Source: Thermococcus alcaliphilus | GTDB taxonomy: Archaea; Methanobacteriota_B; Thermococci; Thermococcales; Thermococcaceae | DNA length: 64,000 nucleotides | Assembly: GCF_024054535.1 (NCBI RefSeq) | Contig: NZ_JAMXLV010000018.1 | Location: 1-64,000, forward strand | Direction: 5' to 3' | Shown here: positions 16,397-24,569 of the stretch, piece after piece | Layout: each line of letters opens with the position of its first letter | How positions within the stretch are numbered: position 1 is the stretch's first letter | Made by a program: the position numbers and the translations under genes | Notes under the pieces: model-generated | The model's input: the letters and a program-made list of their open reading frames with translations, nothing else | What the model was told of the DNA's origin: nothing | Databases searched by the model: none

Positions 16397-17314
16397 CTAC
16401 TCGCCCTTCAGAATCTTAACGACTTTTTCAGCAACTTCTATGCCGGCTCTTTCTTGGGCTTCAACCGTAGATGCTCCTATGTGAGGAGTTAGGACCACAT
16501 TGTCAAGCTTTGTCAAGGGATGATCCTTGGGAAGGGGCTCTTCCTCAAAGACATCCAGGCCAGCTCCAGCAATCCACCCCTCTTGAAGTGCCTTCACTAA
16601 AGCGTTTGTGTCTACAATGGGGCCCCTTGATGTGTTGATGAGGATTGCAGTGGGCTTCATGAGCTTCAACTTCTCTTCGTTAATTAGGTGGTAAGTACTT
16701 TCAAGGAGAGGCACATGGATTGTAACAACATCGCTGTTTCTCAAAAGCTCCTCAAGCTCTACAAACCTTCCACCAACTTCCTTTGCCCTCTCCTCATTTT
16801 TGATAACGTCATAGAGAAGAATTTTCATCCCAATTGCGTTTGCTATCTTTGCTACGGTGTATCCTATCCTTCCAAATCCTACAACACCAAGAGTCTTTCC
16901 TTCAAGCTCAAAGCCCATACACTGCTTCTTAGCCCATATTCCCTCTCTCATCTTCCTGTCAGCGAAGGCTACTTTTCTGGCTACATTGAAGATCAATGCG
17001 ATAGCCAACTCGGCAACGCTTCTACTTGATGCGGCGGGAGCGTTGACGATTTCAATCCCTTTGCTCTTTGCGTATTCGACATCTATGTTGTCCAAACCAA
17101 CGCCAGCTCTGGCTATAACCTTGAGGCTCGGTGCGGCATCTATAATCTCCTTCGTCACTTTGGGCTTGCTCCTCACTATTATAGCGCTGACATCTTTAAC
17201 GAGTTCCTTGAGCTTTTCTTGATCAGGGTATTCCTCATAGACTACATCTAATCCAGCGTTTTTCAAAATCTCGATTGCCTTTTCATGCAAAGGTGCGGCA
17301 ACTAACACTTTCAT
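16397..17314 (-). CDS. serA: D-3-phosphoglycerate dehydrogenase, short form
   Basis: This 305-residue enzyme oxidises 3-phosphoglycerate in serine synthesis. It carries GFGRIGYTVA for NAD binding, NTSRGPIVDT with the catalytic Arg, the Glu in DVFEEEP and the His in TPHIGAST. It lacks the regulatory ACT domain of bacterial SerA, as is usual in Thermococcales. GGAGGGG sits 6 nt before ATG 17314, so the TTG two codons earlier is rejected. It is the last gene of a unit with a membrane protein, panE and a DUF47 protein, 2 nt after DUF47. Confidence 0.88.
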   Translation of the reverse strand: MKVLVAAPLHEKAIEILKNAGLDVVYEEYPDQEKLKELVKDVSAIIVRSKPKVTKEIIDAAPSLKVIARAGVGLDNIDVEYAKSKGIEIVNAPAASSRSVAELAIALIFNVARKVAFADRKMREGIWAKKQCMGFELEGKTLGVVGFGRIGYTVAKIANAIGMKILLYDVIKNEERAKEVGGRFVELEELLRNSDVVTIHVPLLESTYHLINEEKLKLMKPTAILINTSRGPIVDTNALVKALQEGWIAGAGLDVFEEEPLPKDHPLTKLDNVVLTPHIGASTVEAQERAGIEVAEKVVKILKGE

Positions 17315-17316
17315 TC

Positions 17317-17964
17317 TCAACCCCTCCTTTTTAGTGCCATAAGCAAAACCTGATCGGAGGCATCCTCCGCTCTATCGGCTATATCTCCAATCTTTGTTAT
17401 AACCTTATCCCATATGATTTTTGCGAATGTTGTTATTTTCTCACTTTCAAAAACCTTTCTCAAAAGGGAATACTCAATTTTATCAGCCTCTTCTTCTGCC
17501 ATTTCAGTCTTTTTTGCATACTCAATCGCCTCATCGACGTTTGTGTTGAGTGCTTTAACAGCCTTTTCAAGGAGTTGATATGTCCTCAAGGAATAATCTA
17601 AAAGCTCTAGGATCTCATCCTTCAGATCTGAGGGCACTTTGGGTTTTGCTAAGATCAGAGAATGGGCGGCACTCTCCGCTGCATCTGCCACACTATCCAC
17701 TAGCTCAGATAATCTAGCGTAATCCCCTCTGTTAACCGGTAAAAATGCGCCTTGATAAAGCATTGTCTCTATTTCTCTCCTTAAAGTATCTGCTTCCCTC
17801 TCCAGTTCTTCAACTTCTTTCATTAGAGCCTCTGCCCTCTCAACTTCTCCATTGAGATAAGCTTCCACAAGTTCTCTAAGTTTTATTATGGTGGAATTTA
17901 CCGCATCAAGATGTCTGTCAATTGTTGCAAAAACATTATTTTCCTTCCCTCCAAATATGGGCAT
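17317..17964 (-). CDS. DUF47 (PhoU-like) protein
   Basis: The 215-residue all-helical protein resembles PhoU and has the family phrase PVNRGDYARLSELVDSVAD. Such proteins usually accompany Pit phosphate permeases, but here it is embedded between panE and serA with no transporter nearby. A paralogue at 36884 does sit with a Pit permease. Its partner and role here are therefore unknown. GGGGATGAG provides a ribosome site for the ATG at 17964. Confidence 0.82.
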   Translation of the reverse strand: MPIFGGKENNVFATIDRHLDAVNSTIIKLRELVEAYLNGEVERAEALMKEVEELEREADTLRREIETMLYQGAFLPVNRGDYARLSELVDSVADAAESAAHSLILAKPKVPSDLKDEILELLDYSLRTYQLLEKAVKALNTNVDEAIEYAKKTEMAEEEADKIEYSLLRKVFESEKITTFAKIIWDKVITKIGDIADRAEDASDQVLLMALKRRG

Positions 17965-17997
17965 ATCTCATCCCCAGTATACTATCAATGGGAGTCT

Positions 17998-18897
17998 TTA
18001 TTTAGTTTGTGACTCCTTAGCCTTTACCAAACTCCAGAGTGCAAAGTTTAGGGGAGTTTTTAGCCCTATTTCCTCACCGTATTCGATGATTTTACCATTT
18101 ATAAAGTCTATTTCTGTCATTTTGCCCCTTCTTATGTCCTGAAGCATGGAGTTATAGTTCTCTCTTGTTCTCTTAAGGGTTTCGAGGAGAAGTTCCATTG
18201 GATGCATATCGAACTCAATCCCCCATTGAGTAGCGACCTGACAGCCTTCCTTCACCACTTCCATCGCCAAGGTTAAGAGATAATCATTTTCCAGAATATC
18301 GCCATTTTTGACTTCCATAATAGCTCCAATTGGGTTTATTGCGGAGTTAACTATAGCCTTAGCCCACTTCCATCCTGCTATGTTCTCACTAATCTCCGCC
18401 TCTAGCCCGGCTTTCTTAAAAAGGGCAACAAGCCTTTCTGCAAATTCTCCTTTTCCCTTAGGGTAATTTCCGATTATTGTTATTCCCTTTCCAGTCCATC
18501 TAACAACTCCCCATCTCTCAAGGGTTGCCCCATTGGTAGTTATCCCGCCCAGAACATTTTTTGTGTATTTTAATGCTTCATCCTCGTTCCCAAGCCCGTT
18601 TTGAATGCTTAGTATCCATGTGTTTTCTCCTATGCTTTCTTTGGCACATTGTAAGGCATAAGCAGAGGAATAGGATTTTGTTGCTAGGATTATCAAGTCC
18701 GGAGGCTCTGGAGGAGTTTCGGTAACGGCTCTCGGATACACTGTGAACTCCTCAGCCCCAACAACCATGAGACCATTATTGTTTATAGCCTCTACATGTT
18801 CTTTCCGACCTATCAGCGTCACATCTTCCCCAATTCTCGTTAAAAGTGCGCCAAAAAGGGAACCTATGGAACCTGCACCGAGAACGTAAATTTTCAT
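17998..18897 (-). CDS. panE: 2-Dehydropantoate 2-reductase (ketopantoate reductase)
   Basis: The protein has 300 residues and begins with the NAD(P) motif GAGSIGSLFG. The conserved lysine region AGWKWAKAIVNSAINPIGA is present. It makes pantoate for coenzyme A synthesis; the T. kodakarensis homologue is reported to be feedback-inhibited by CoA. The ATG at 18897 follows GGTGATGAAAGG, and a longer frame to 18969 lies inside the upstream gene. The start overlaps the stop of that membrane protein gene by 3 bp (ATGA). Confidence 0.93.
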   Translation of the reverse strand: MKIYVLGAGSIGSLFGALLTRIGEDVTLIGRKEHVEAINNNGLMVVGAEEFTVYPRAVTETPPEPPDLIILATKSYSSAYALQCAKESIGENTWILSIQNGLGNEDEALKYTKNVLGGITTNGATLERWGVVRWTGKGITIIGNYPKGKGEFAERLVALFKKAGLEAEISENIAGWKWAKAIVNSAINPIGAIMEVKNGDILENDYLLTLAMEVVKEGCQVATQWGIEFDMHPMELLLETLKRTRENYNSMLQDIRRGKMTEIDFINGKIIEYGEEIGLKTPLNFALWSLVKAKESQTK

Positions 18898-19532
18898 CCT
18901 TTCATCACCTTCCTTAGTGGAAATAACGAGTAAACGGACAATGTAAGAGAAATTGCAAAGAATACCCACCAGTAGCCCCGAAGTGAGTAGTTAAACGTGT
19001 AGATTGTGTAGGAAAGGGCCGTGTAAAACATTGCCAAGAGAGGAATTCCGCCGATTGAAAGTTTTCTGTTTTTGAGAAAGAGCAACAAAATCCCAACAAT
19101 TGCTAAAGAAAATATGCAAGGCTTTATTTCATCTGGCCACACGATATTTAAAGTTCTTAGCAGAGTAGCTAAAGAAACAAGCCCGATGCCAATGTTGATG
19201 ACTCTTTCAGCTAAGCTAACCGGCTGGCTCGCTTTGGGGAGAGCAAAAATTATGGCAACAAGTGAGAGCAAAAGGCCTATAGCAAGGAATAAGGGAATCT
19301 TAACATCTGCCCAGTAGAATATGTCAACCATAAACGCCGAGGATAGGGAAACTCCTCCAAAAAATCTTGAGTTTTTATTCAAGTAGGCAACCGAGAGAAG
19401 TGCTATGAGAAGGGGAGAAAGATAAAACAATCCAGGGCTATCACCCAACTTACTCGGGAGCTCTCTTATCATTCCATAAACAAAAACTGCAAGGGATAGG
19501 AGATATATGCCTATTGGCAGAGTCTTTTTCAC
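18894..19532 (-). CDS. Polytopic membrane protein of unknown function
   Basis: I do not recognise the family. The ~212-residue product consists almost wholly of hydrophobic helices, about seven, with short loops. Two starts are possible. GTG at 19532 has GGTGA five nucleotides upstream. ATG at 19550 sits too near the inferred transcript start to have a leader. The open frame beyond 19550 crosses the divergent trmJ promoter and is not credible. It is translationally coupled to panE (ATGA), which could hint at a pantothenate or CoA link, but nothing in the sequence shows transport function. Confidence 0.7.
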   Translation of the reverse strand: MKKTLPIGIYLLSLAVFVYGMIRELPSKLGDSPGLFYLSPLLIALLSVAYLNKNSRFFGGVSLSSAFMVDIFYWADVKIPLFLAIGLLLSLVAIIFALPKASQPVSLAERVINIGIGLVSLATLLRTLNIVWPDEIKPCIFSLAIVGILLLFLKNRKLSIGGIPLLAMFYTALSYTIYTFNYSLRGYWWVFFAISLTLSVYSLFPLRKVMKG

Positions 19533-19581
19533 AATATTCACCGTAACCATTTTAATACATTCCCTTAAATATCTTGCAGTC

Positions 19582-20322
19582 ATGGAGCTGACGGTAATAC
19601 TCGTTGAGGTCGAATATCCCATAAACCTCGGAGCTATTGCAAGGGTTATGAAAAACTTTGGGGTAAAGGAGCTTATCTTAGTTAATCCCAAGGTTAGTCC
19701 TAATGACAAAACAGCTAGAAAATTTGCCGTCCATGCTGTAGATGTTTTGGAAAATGCAATACTCGTTGATTCACTTGACGAAGCCCTTAAAATGGTAGAT
19801 CTAGCTGTAGGAACTAGTGGGATAGCGGGAGGAGACTATATTCCGGAGAGAACTCCCATAACACCGGAAGAATTCGCAAAGAGGGCTTTTCTTTACGATG
19901 GGAGTATTGGGCTAGTTTTTGGGAGGGAAAGCAGGGGATTGGACAATGAAGAACTTAAAAAGCTAGATTTTACAGTTACAATTCCTACCAGCGAAGAATA
20001 CCCAGTAATGAACTTGAGCCATGCTGTCGCTGTGGTACTGTACGAGATTTACAAGCAAAGAACAAAGGCTGAAGTTGTAGAGGTAAAAGAGAAGCTTAGA
20101 AAGTCTACAAAGGAAGAGAGAATCAGATTGGTTAGACTTTGGGAAAAGCTCTTAAACACTTTGGAGTATCCAAAGGATTTGGAAAGACGAAAACTCTCTG
20201 TGTTAATGTTCCAGCGTTTTCTGGGAAGAGGGTTTATATACGCAAAGGAGATACACTCCATGTATGGGCCTCTAAGAAAAGCCATTGAAAGATTGGAGAG
20301 ATGTAAAGATGATTGCTATTGA
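19582..20322 (+). CDS. trmJ: TrmJ/SpoU-family tRNA 2'-O-methyltransferase
   Basis: This 246-residue SPOUT enzyme methylates ribose 2'-OH, probably at tRNA position 32. Its knot motifs are GLVFGRESRGLDNEE and PVMNLSHAVAVVLYEI, with the N-terminal VEVEYPINLGAIARVMKNFG typical of TrmH group 1. The ATG at 19582 lies about 26 bp from a TATA-like TTTTAATAC (19550-19558) and has no ribosome site, so the mRNA is probably leaderless. An upstream ATG-to-start extension is not supported. The next gene overlaps its 3' end. Confidence 0.9.
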   Translation: MELTVILVEVEYPINLGAIARVMKNFGVKELILVNPKVSPNDKTARKFAVHAVDVLENAILVDSLDEALKMVDLAVGTSGIAGGDYIPERTPITPEEFAKRAFLYDGSIGLVFGRESRGLDNEELKKLDFTVTIPTSEEYPVMNLSHAVAVVLYEIYKQRTKAEVVEVKEKLRKSTKEERIRLVRLWEKLLNTLEYPKDLERRKLSVLMFQRFLGRGFIYAKEIHSMYGPLRKAIERLERCKDDCY

Positions 20323-20836
20323 TTCATTCAAAATAGGCGGAAGAGAAATACAGATAGCCGCAATCTATGAAGAGAAAATTCAAGGCATAGCTTTTTCCCT
20401 TGATGGAGAAGAGTTTCTTCGAGAAAGAATTAGGGGTTTGGCAAAACACTTACAAAAGCGTGGTGTGAATGTTGATCTAAGGGAAAAGGAGAGCGACTTT
20501 CCTCAACTGGTTTACAAGGTTCTTGTGGGGGAAATTAAAAACGAAGAAGCACTGGAGTACCTTAGCTTTGAGGGAACCACTCCCTTTGAGAAGAAAGTTT
20601 ACGAGACGCTTACAAAAAAGGTTAAAAGAGGGGAAGTCATAAAATACGGTGAGCTTGCTAAAATGCTCAAGAGCTCACCAAGAGCCGTCGGAGGGGCAAT
20701 GAAAAGAAACCCCTATCCTATAGTGGTTCCCTGTCATAGAGTTGTTGCATCAAGCGGCTTAGGATGGTACACTCCAAAAATAGACTACAAAAAGTTTTTA
20801 CTCATGCTGGAGGGGGTGAAAAAATGGACAAGCTAA
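20309..20836 (+). CDS. ogt: Methylated-DNA-protein cysteine methyltransferase (MGMT)
   Basis: This 175-residue suicide repair protein transfers methyl from O6-methylguanine to Cys142 in the motif PCHRV. The Arg-finger segment SSPRAVGGAMKRNPYPIVV precedes it, nearly identical to T. kodakarensis MGMT. ATG 20309 preserves the family N-terminus; the frame back to 20285 is an extension inside trmJ. It overlaps trmJ by 14 bp and the TPR gene by 13 bp, so all three are coupled. Confidence 0.95.
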   Translation: MIAIDSFKIGGREIQIAAIYEEKIQGIAFSLDGEEFLRERIRGLAKHLQKRGVNVDLREKESDFPQLVYKVLVGEIKNEEALEYLSFEGTTPFEKKVYETLTKKVKRGEVIKYGELAKMLKSSPRAVGGAMKRNPYPIVVPCHRVVASSGLGWYTPKIDYKKFLLMLEGVKKWTS

Positions 20837-21861
20837 AACTCTACCTCATAGGGTTCCTCGTGGCTATTATTGCGATAGCAGCAGGCATAATATACAAATG
20901 GGGCTTCTGGATGCTGGTTAGGATAGTGCTGAGCTTAGGATTTTTAGGATTAACTCTAATGCTTGGATTTTTCTTGGCATTGACACTTTACGCAGAAAGC
21001 TGGAAGTACGCTGGGCTTTTAGTAATTCCAACAGCATTAAGTGCCTATGCAACGTATCTAAGCATTACATGGCAGAAGCTAAAGATAGTTGGTGGAATAA
21101 TAGTCCTCTTTGTTCTCGGGCTTGCGTTTGGTATATGGTACATAAGTGAACCCGATTTGAGCTTAACTGACCGCTTTAGAAGTGCTGAAAGTCTTGAGAG
21201 GGCTGGCAAATATAAGGCCGCTGCAAGAAAATATGAAAAGAAAGGGAACTACTTAAAAGCCGCAGAGATGTATGAAAAGCTTGGCTGGATGGAAAGCGCA
21301 GCTTGGGCATATGAAAAGGCTGAAAAATACGAAAGAGCTGCAGAGATCTATGAGCAGCTTTACGAGAAGGAAAAAGACACCTACTACCTCAAAGAGGCTC
21401 ACGAGTACTGGAAAAAGGCTGGCAACATGGAGAGAGCCGCAAAAGCGTTAGAGAGATATGCCGAGGAAGAGCCGTGGTTCTGGGAAGATGTTGCAAAGCT
21501 TTATGAAGAGCTTGGCAATGAGGAAAAAGCAAGAGAAGCCTGGGAAAAAGCTTTGGAATACTACAAAGGTGAAGCCCAAGAAGAGGGCGTCTTCTGGGAG
21601 GATGTTGGCAATATAGCGAGGAAGCTTGGAAACGAAGAGCTTGCAAAAGAGGCTTATCAAAAATTCCTTGAATACTGCTTAAAAGAGGCCGAAGAAGACC
21701 CCATGTGGTGGAAGCACGTTGCAGAGGCTTATGAATACTTGGGAGAAAAAGAGAAGGCTGAAGAAGCGAGGAAGAAGTACGAAGAATATAGGCAAAGAAT
21801 AATGAAAAGCAACGAAGAAACTTCAAACTTCCCTGATAACGCCAAAAAAGATGAAGAATAA
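20824..21861 (+). CDS. Membrane-anchored TPR-repeat protein
   Basis: The 345-residue protein starts with about three transmembrane helices (residues ~5-115) and continues with a long helical domain of at least six TPR-like repeats. Their consensus reads AGKYKAAARKYEKKGNYLKAAEMYEKLG. The tail is charged and acidic. TPR arrays bind partner proteins, so this looks like a cytoplasmic scaffold tethered to the membrane. GGGGGTGA precedes the ATG, which overlaps the MGMT stop. No enzyme motif is seen, and the link with TrmJ and MGMT is unexplained. Confidence 0.82.
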   Translation: MDKLKLYLIGFLVAIIAIAAGIIYKWGFWMLVRIVLSLGFLGLTLMLGFFLALTLYAESWKYAGLLVIPTALSAYATYLSITWQKLKIVGGIIVLFVLGLAFGIWYISEPDLSLTDRFRSAESLERAGKYKAAARKYEKKGNYLKAAEMYEKLGWMESAAWAYEKAEKYERAAEIYEQLYEKEKDTYYLKEAHEYWKKAGNMERAAKALERYAEEEPWFWEDVAKLYEELGNEEKAREAWEKALEYYKGEAQEEGVFWEDVGNIARKLGNEELAKEAYQKFLEYCLKEAEEDPMWWKHVAEAYEYLGEKEKAEEARKKYEEYRQRIMKSNEETSNFPDNAKKDEE

Positions 21862-22002
21862 AAAACTTTATTTTATATCTACCTTTTTTGAAATTTTTTA
21901 TAATGACTTCCAAAATAAGCTAAAATTTGTCAACAACTGCCTTTATAACCAAAATATTTTTTAACATATAAAGCAGAGTATCCAATCCGTGAGGGGATAA
22001 TT

Positions 22003-22477
22003 ATGGAGAGTGAAATCGAGGAGAAAGTTAAACTCAACATAATTAAAATTTCAAAGATGCCACTCAAGTTAATTATGGAAAAAGACTTCCTAAAACTCTC
22101 TCCAGAGGACAAAATTAAAACCCTAATTAAAAAAATTGGAGTACAGAACATGTGCTGTCATAACTGATGAAGATGAAAGACTTCTTGGGTTTATCTCTAC
22201 TGATGAATTGATAAATCTCATAGTCCCCCCTTCTGATTACATTTTGGTGGGAATTGACGCAATAAAAGAAGCTCACTTTGACTGGGAAAGGCCAGTTAAG
22301 GAAATAATGAACACAAGACCCTTAACTCTAAAACCCGATGATAAACTTGGATATGCCCTTGAGATGATGCTTGAAACCGGTATAAAACAATTTCCGGTTG
22401 TTGAAAGAGGAGGAAAGGTCGTTGGAACATTCTCAGCCCAATCAATAATACGACTTCTTCGGATTTTTGCCCGGTGA
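22003..22477 (+). pseudogene. CBS-pair protein gene disrupted by a one-base shift at an A7 run
   Basis: A well-formed start (GAGGGG then ATG 22003, TATA near 21965) opens a frame that runs 54 codons to a stop at 22167. The second half of the domain is encoded in another frame to 22477. Dropping one A from the seven-A run at 22129-22135 joins the halves into a continuous 157-residue CBS pair (IKKLEYRTCAVITDEDERLL across the junction, ending GTFSAQSIIRLL). CBS pairs sense adenosine nucleotides and often gate transporters. The antiporter gene follows 6 nt later. Possible causes are sequencing error, a true mutation or polymerase slippage on A7. Without repair only short fragments could be made. 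Confidence 0.85.
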
Positions 22478-22483
22478 GGAGAG

Positions 22484-23659
22484 ATGCAAGTAGAATTGAT
22501 AATGTATATTTCCCTTATGTTAGCCATTGCTGAAACATTTGGGTGGATATTTGCAAGAATAGGGCAACCAGTTGTTCTTGGTCAAATAATTGGGGGAATA
22601 CTACTCGGAACGTTCTTTCCTCCAACAGAGGAAGTCAAAGATATCTCAATGGTGGGAGTTCTCCTTCTTCTCTTTCTTGCAGGCCTTGAAAGCAGTGTTG
22701 ATGAGCTCAAAGAAGCCGGGAGAGCTGGTGTCTCGGTGGCAGGAATAGGGGTTTTCATTGCTTTTTTAATTGGATTTGCCATCGTTTATCCGTTTAAGGG
22801 ATTTAACCAAGCACTCATATATGGGGCTCTTACGACCCCAACAAGTGTTAGCCTGACTGTTAGAGTTCTCATGGAACTTGATGCCCTAAAAACTCGGGAG
22901 GGGATGACTATCTTAACTGCTGCAATAGTTGATGACATCCTTGGTATTATTATCCTGACAGTTATCATCTCACTGCTAGTTCAGGGAAGTGTTCATTATA
23001 CCGTTATAGCCTCAATCATTTTGAGGGTAATATTCTTTCTTGCAGTTGCTCTCTACATTGTTCCTCCAGCAATAGACCGGCTCTTAAAGAAAGTAGTTCA
23101 CTTAGGATTTGCCGATTCCACAATAACACTCTCAATGGCGGTACTATTCGCCTTTGCTTATTTTGCCGAACACATGAATCTTGCATCAATACTAGGGGCT
23201 TACCTATTTGGACTAGCACTTAGCGAAACTGAGTTTAGAAAACCGATATTTGAACACACTCGTATTATTGCTCATGCTATCTTTATCCCTTTGTTTTTTG
23301 TTGATGTGGGAATGAACATGCCAATGCAGGATATTAAATCAATAGGCTTCTTTGCCATTGTATTCTCTTTGGGAGCAATAGTTAGTAAAGTAATTGGTTG
23401 TGGTCTTGGAGCTCTTGTAGGAGGTTTAACTCTTAAGGAGTCTATTAGAATAGGAGTGGGAATGATCCCTCGAATGGGTGTAGAACTTGCAATGCTGACT
23501 GTAGCGCTCAATGAAGGGATAGTAGGAAAAGAGGCATATATCGTTATAGTTTTGATGATATTCCTTACTACCCTCGTTACTCCACCTTTCCTTAAAATAA
23601 GTTTCGGCAAACAGGTTGAGGAAGAGGAGTTAACAGAAATCTTTGAGATGGGATATTAG
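22484..23659 (+). CDS. CPA2-family Na+(K+)/H+ antiporter
   Basis: The 391-residue membrane protein has about 11-12 helices and the double-aspartate ion-binding motif in AAIVDDILGII. The NapA/KefB-type segment PTSVSLTVRVL precedes it. It exchanges protons for sodium or potassium. No TrkA-N domain is attached. The CBS-pair gene directly upstream may have provided nucleotide control. GGTGAGGAG precedes the ATG at 22484. Confidence 0.9.
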   Translation: MQVELIMYISLMLAIAETFGWIFARIGQPVVLGQIIGGILLGTFFPPTEEVKDISMVGVLLLLFLAGLESSVDELKEAGRAGVSVAGIGVFIAFLIGFAIVYPFKGFNQALIYGALTTPTSVSLTVRVLMELDALKTREGMTILTAAIVDDILGIIILTVIISLLVQGSVHYTVIASIILRVIFFLAVALYIVPPAIDRLLKKVVHLGFADSTITLSMAVLFAFAYFAEHMNLASILGAYLFGLALSETEFRKPIFEHTRIIAHAIFIPLFFVDVGMNMPMQDIKSIGFFAIVFSLGAIVSKVIGCGLGALVGGLTLKESIRIGVGMIPRMGVELAMLTVALNEGIVGKEAYIVIVLMIFLTTLVTPPFLKISFGKQVEEEELTEIFEMGY

Positions 23660-23785
23660 TTTATAAAGAAAGTAAACCCAGAATAGACTTTAAACTTCCC
23701 GGAAGAGGAGAAGAAATCTTGATGACATTTTCATTTTTGGGAAACCGTTATATATCCTTTTTTTGATTCCTTTCTGGTGGTAAGT

Positions 23786-24127
23786 ATGATGCCAATGAAG
23801 GGTATGAACCCCAAACAAATGCAGAAGCTCATGAAACAGCTTGGAATTAAGATGGAAGAGCTTGAGGGAGTTAAGGAGGTCATAATAAGACTTGAAAACA
23901 AAGAAATCGTTATCAAAGACGCTGCAGTAACCGTAATAACAGCTATGGGAGAGAAGAGCTACCAAATAGTGGGCAAGGAGGAAGTCAGAGAAGTTCTCAA
24001 CATTCCCGAAGAGGACATAAAACTCGTTATGGAGCAGGCAGGCGTTGACTACGAGACGGCCAAAAAAGCATTGGAAGAAACAAAAGGAGACCTGGCAGAG
24101 GCAATATTAAAACTCCAAGAATCTTAG
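23786..24127 (+). CDS. nac: Nascent polypeptide-associated complex protein (archaeal NAC)
   Basis: The 113-residue protein has a NAC beta-barrel domain (about residues 30-70) and a C-terminal UBA domain ([21 protein letters not shown]). It forms a homodimer near the ribosome exit and contacts emerging chains. The N-terminus [21 protein letters not shown] is typical. GGTGG precedes ATG 23786; an in-frame GTG three codons before lies in that site. A strong TATA box GTTATATATCC lies near 23747-23756. Confidence 0.95.
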   Translation: MMPMKGMNPKQMQKLMKQLGIKMEELEGVKEVIIRLENKEIVIKDAAVTVITAMGEKSYQIVGKEEVREVLNIPEEDIKLVMEQAGVDYETAKKALEETKGDLAEAILKLQES

Positions 24128-24129
24128 AT

Positions 24130-24489
24130 TTACTCTTCCTTATGTTCCTTTTCAAATGCTTCAATTGCTTTCATTAGAGGAATTAAATGCATTAGAGCAG
24201 GTCCCCCAGCCATTAGAACTGCTACCAATCCGGCCTCTATAAGTTCCTCCTTCTTTGCTCCCGCTTCCATGGCCTTTTGGGTGTGCAAATAGATACACCA
24301 CTCACAACCGGCAGCTATCCCCAAAGCCAAAGCTATAAGTTCTTTTTCTCTTGTTGTTAAAGCTTTTGTCTCAGCAACTTCCCTCAAAAACCTTGAAAAG
24401 GCTGATATTTCCTTTGGGTGCTGCTTTCCAAGTGTTTGCAGAAGTTCCTCTATTTCCTTAAGTTTTGTCTGTACGTCTTCACACTCCAT
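24130..24489 (-). CDS. Carboxymuconolactone decarboxylase/AhpD-family protein
   Basis: This 119-residue helical protein carries the AhpD-type redox motif CEWCxxxH (CEWCIYLHT), with the conserved downstream histidine. Such proteins are small peroxidases or disulfide reductants, and many archaeal members have no proven substrate. GGTGG is 5 nt before the ATG. It is convergent with nac and divergent from hflX. Confidence 0.87.
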   Translation of the reverse strand: MECEDVQTKLKEIEELLQTLGKQHPKEISAFSRFLREVAETKALTTREKELIALALGIAAGCEWCIYLHTQKAMEAGAKKEELIEAGLVAVLMAGGPALMHLIPLMKAIEAFEKEHKEE

Positions 24490-24569
24490 AATACCACCGT
24501 GTAAAATTAGTTTTTTGAGTATAAATACCTATCCAAAAGAATATAAACCCCTTTGCTTAGCTCCAATCG

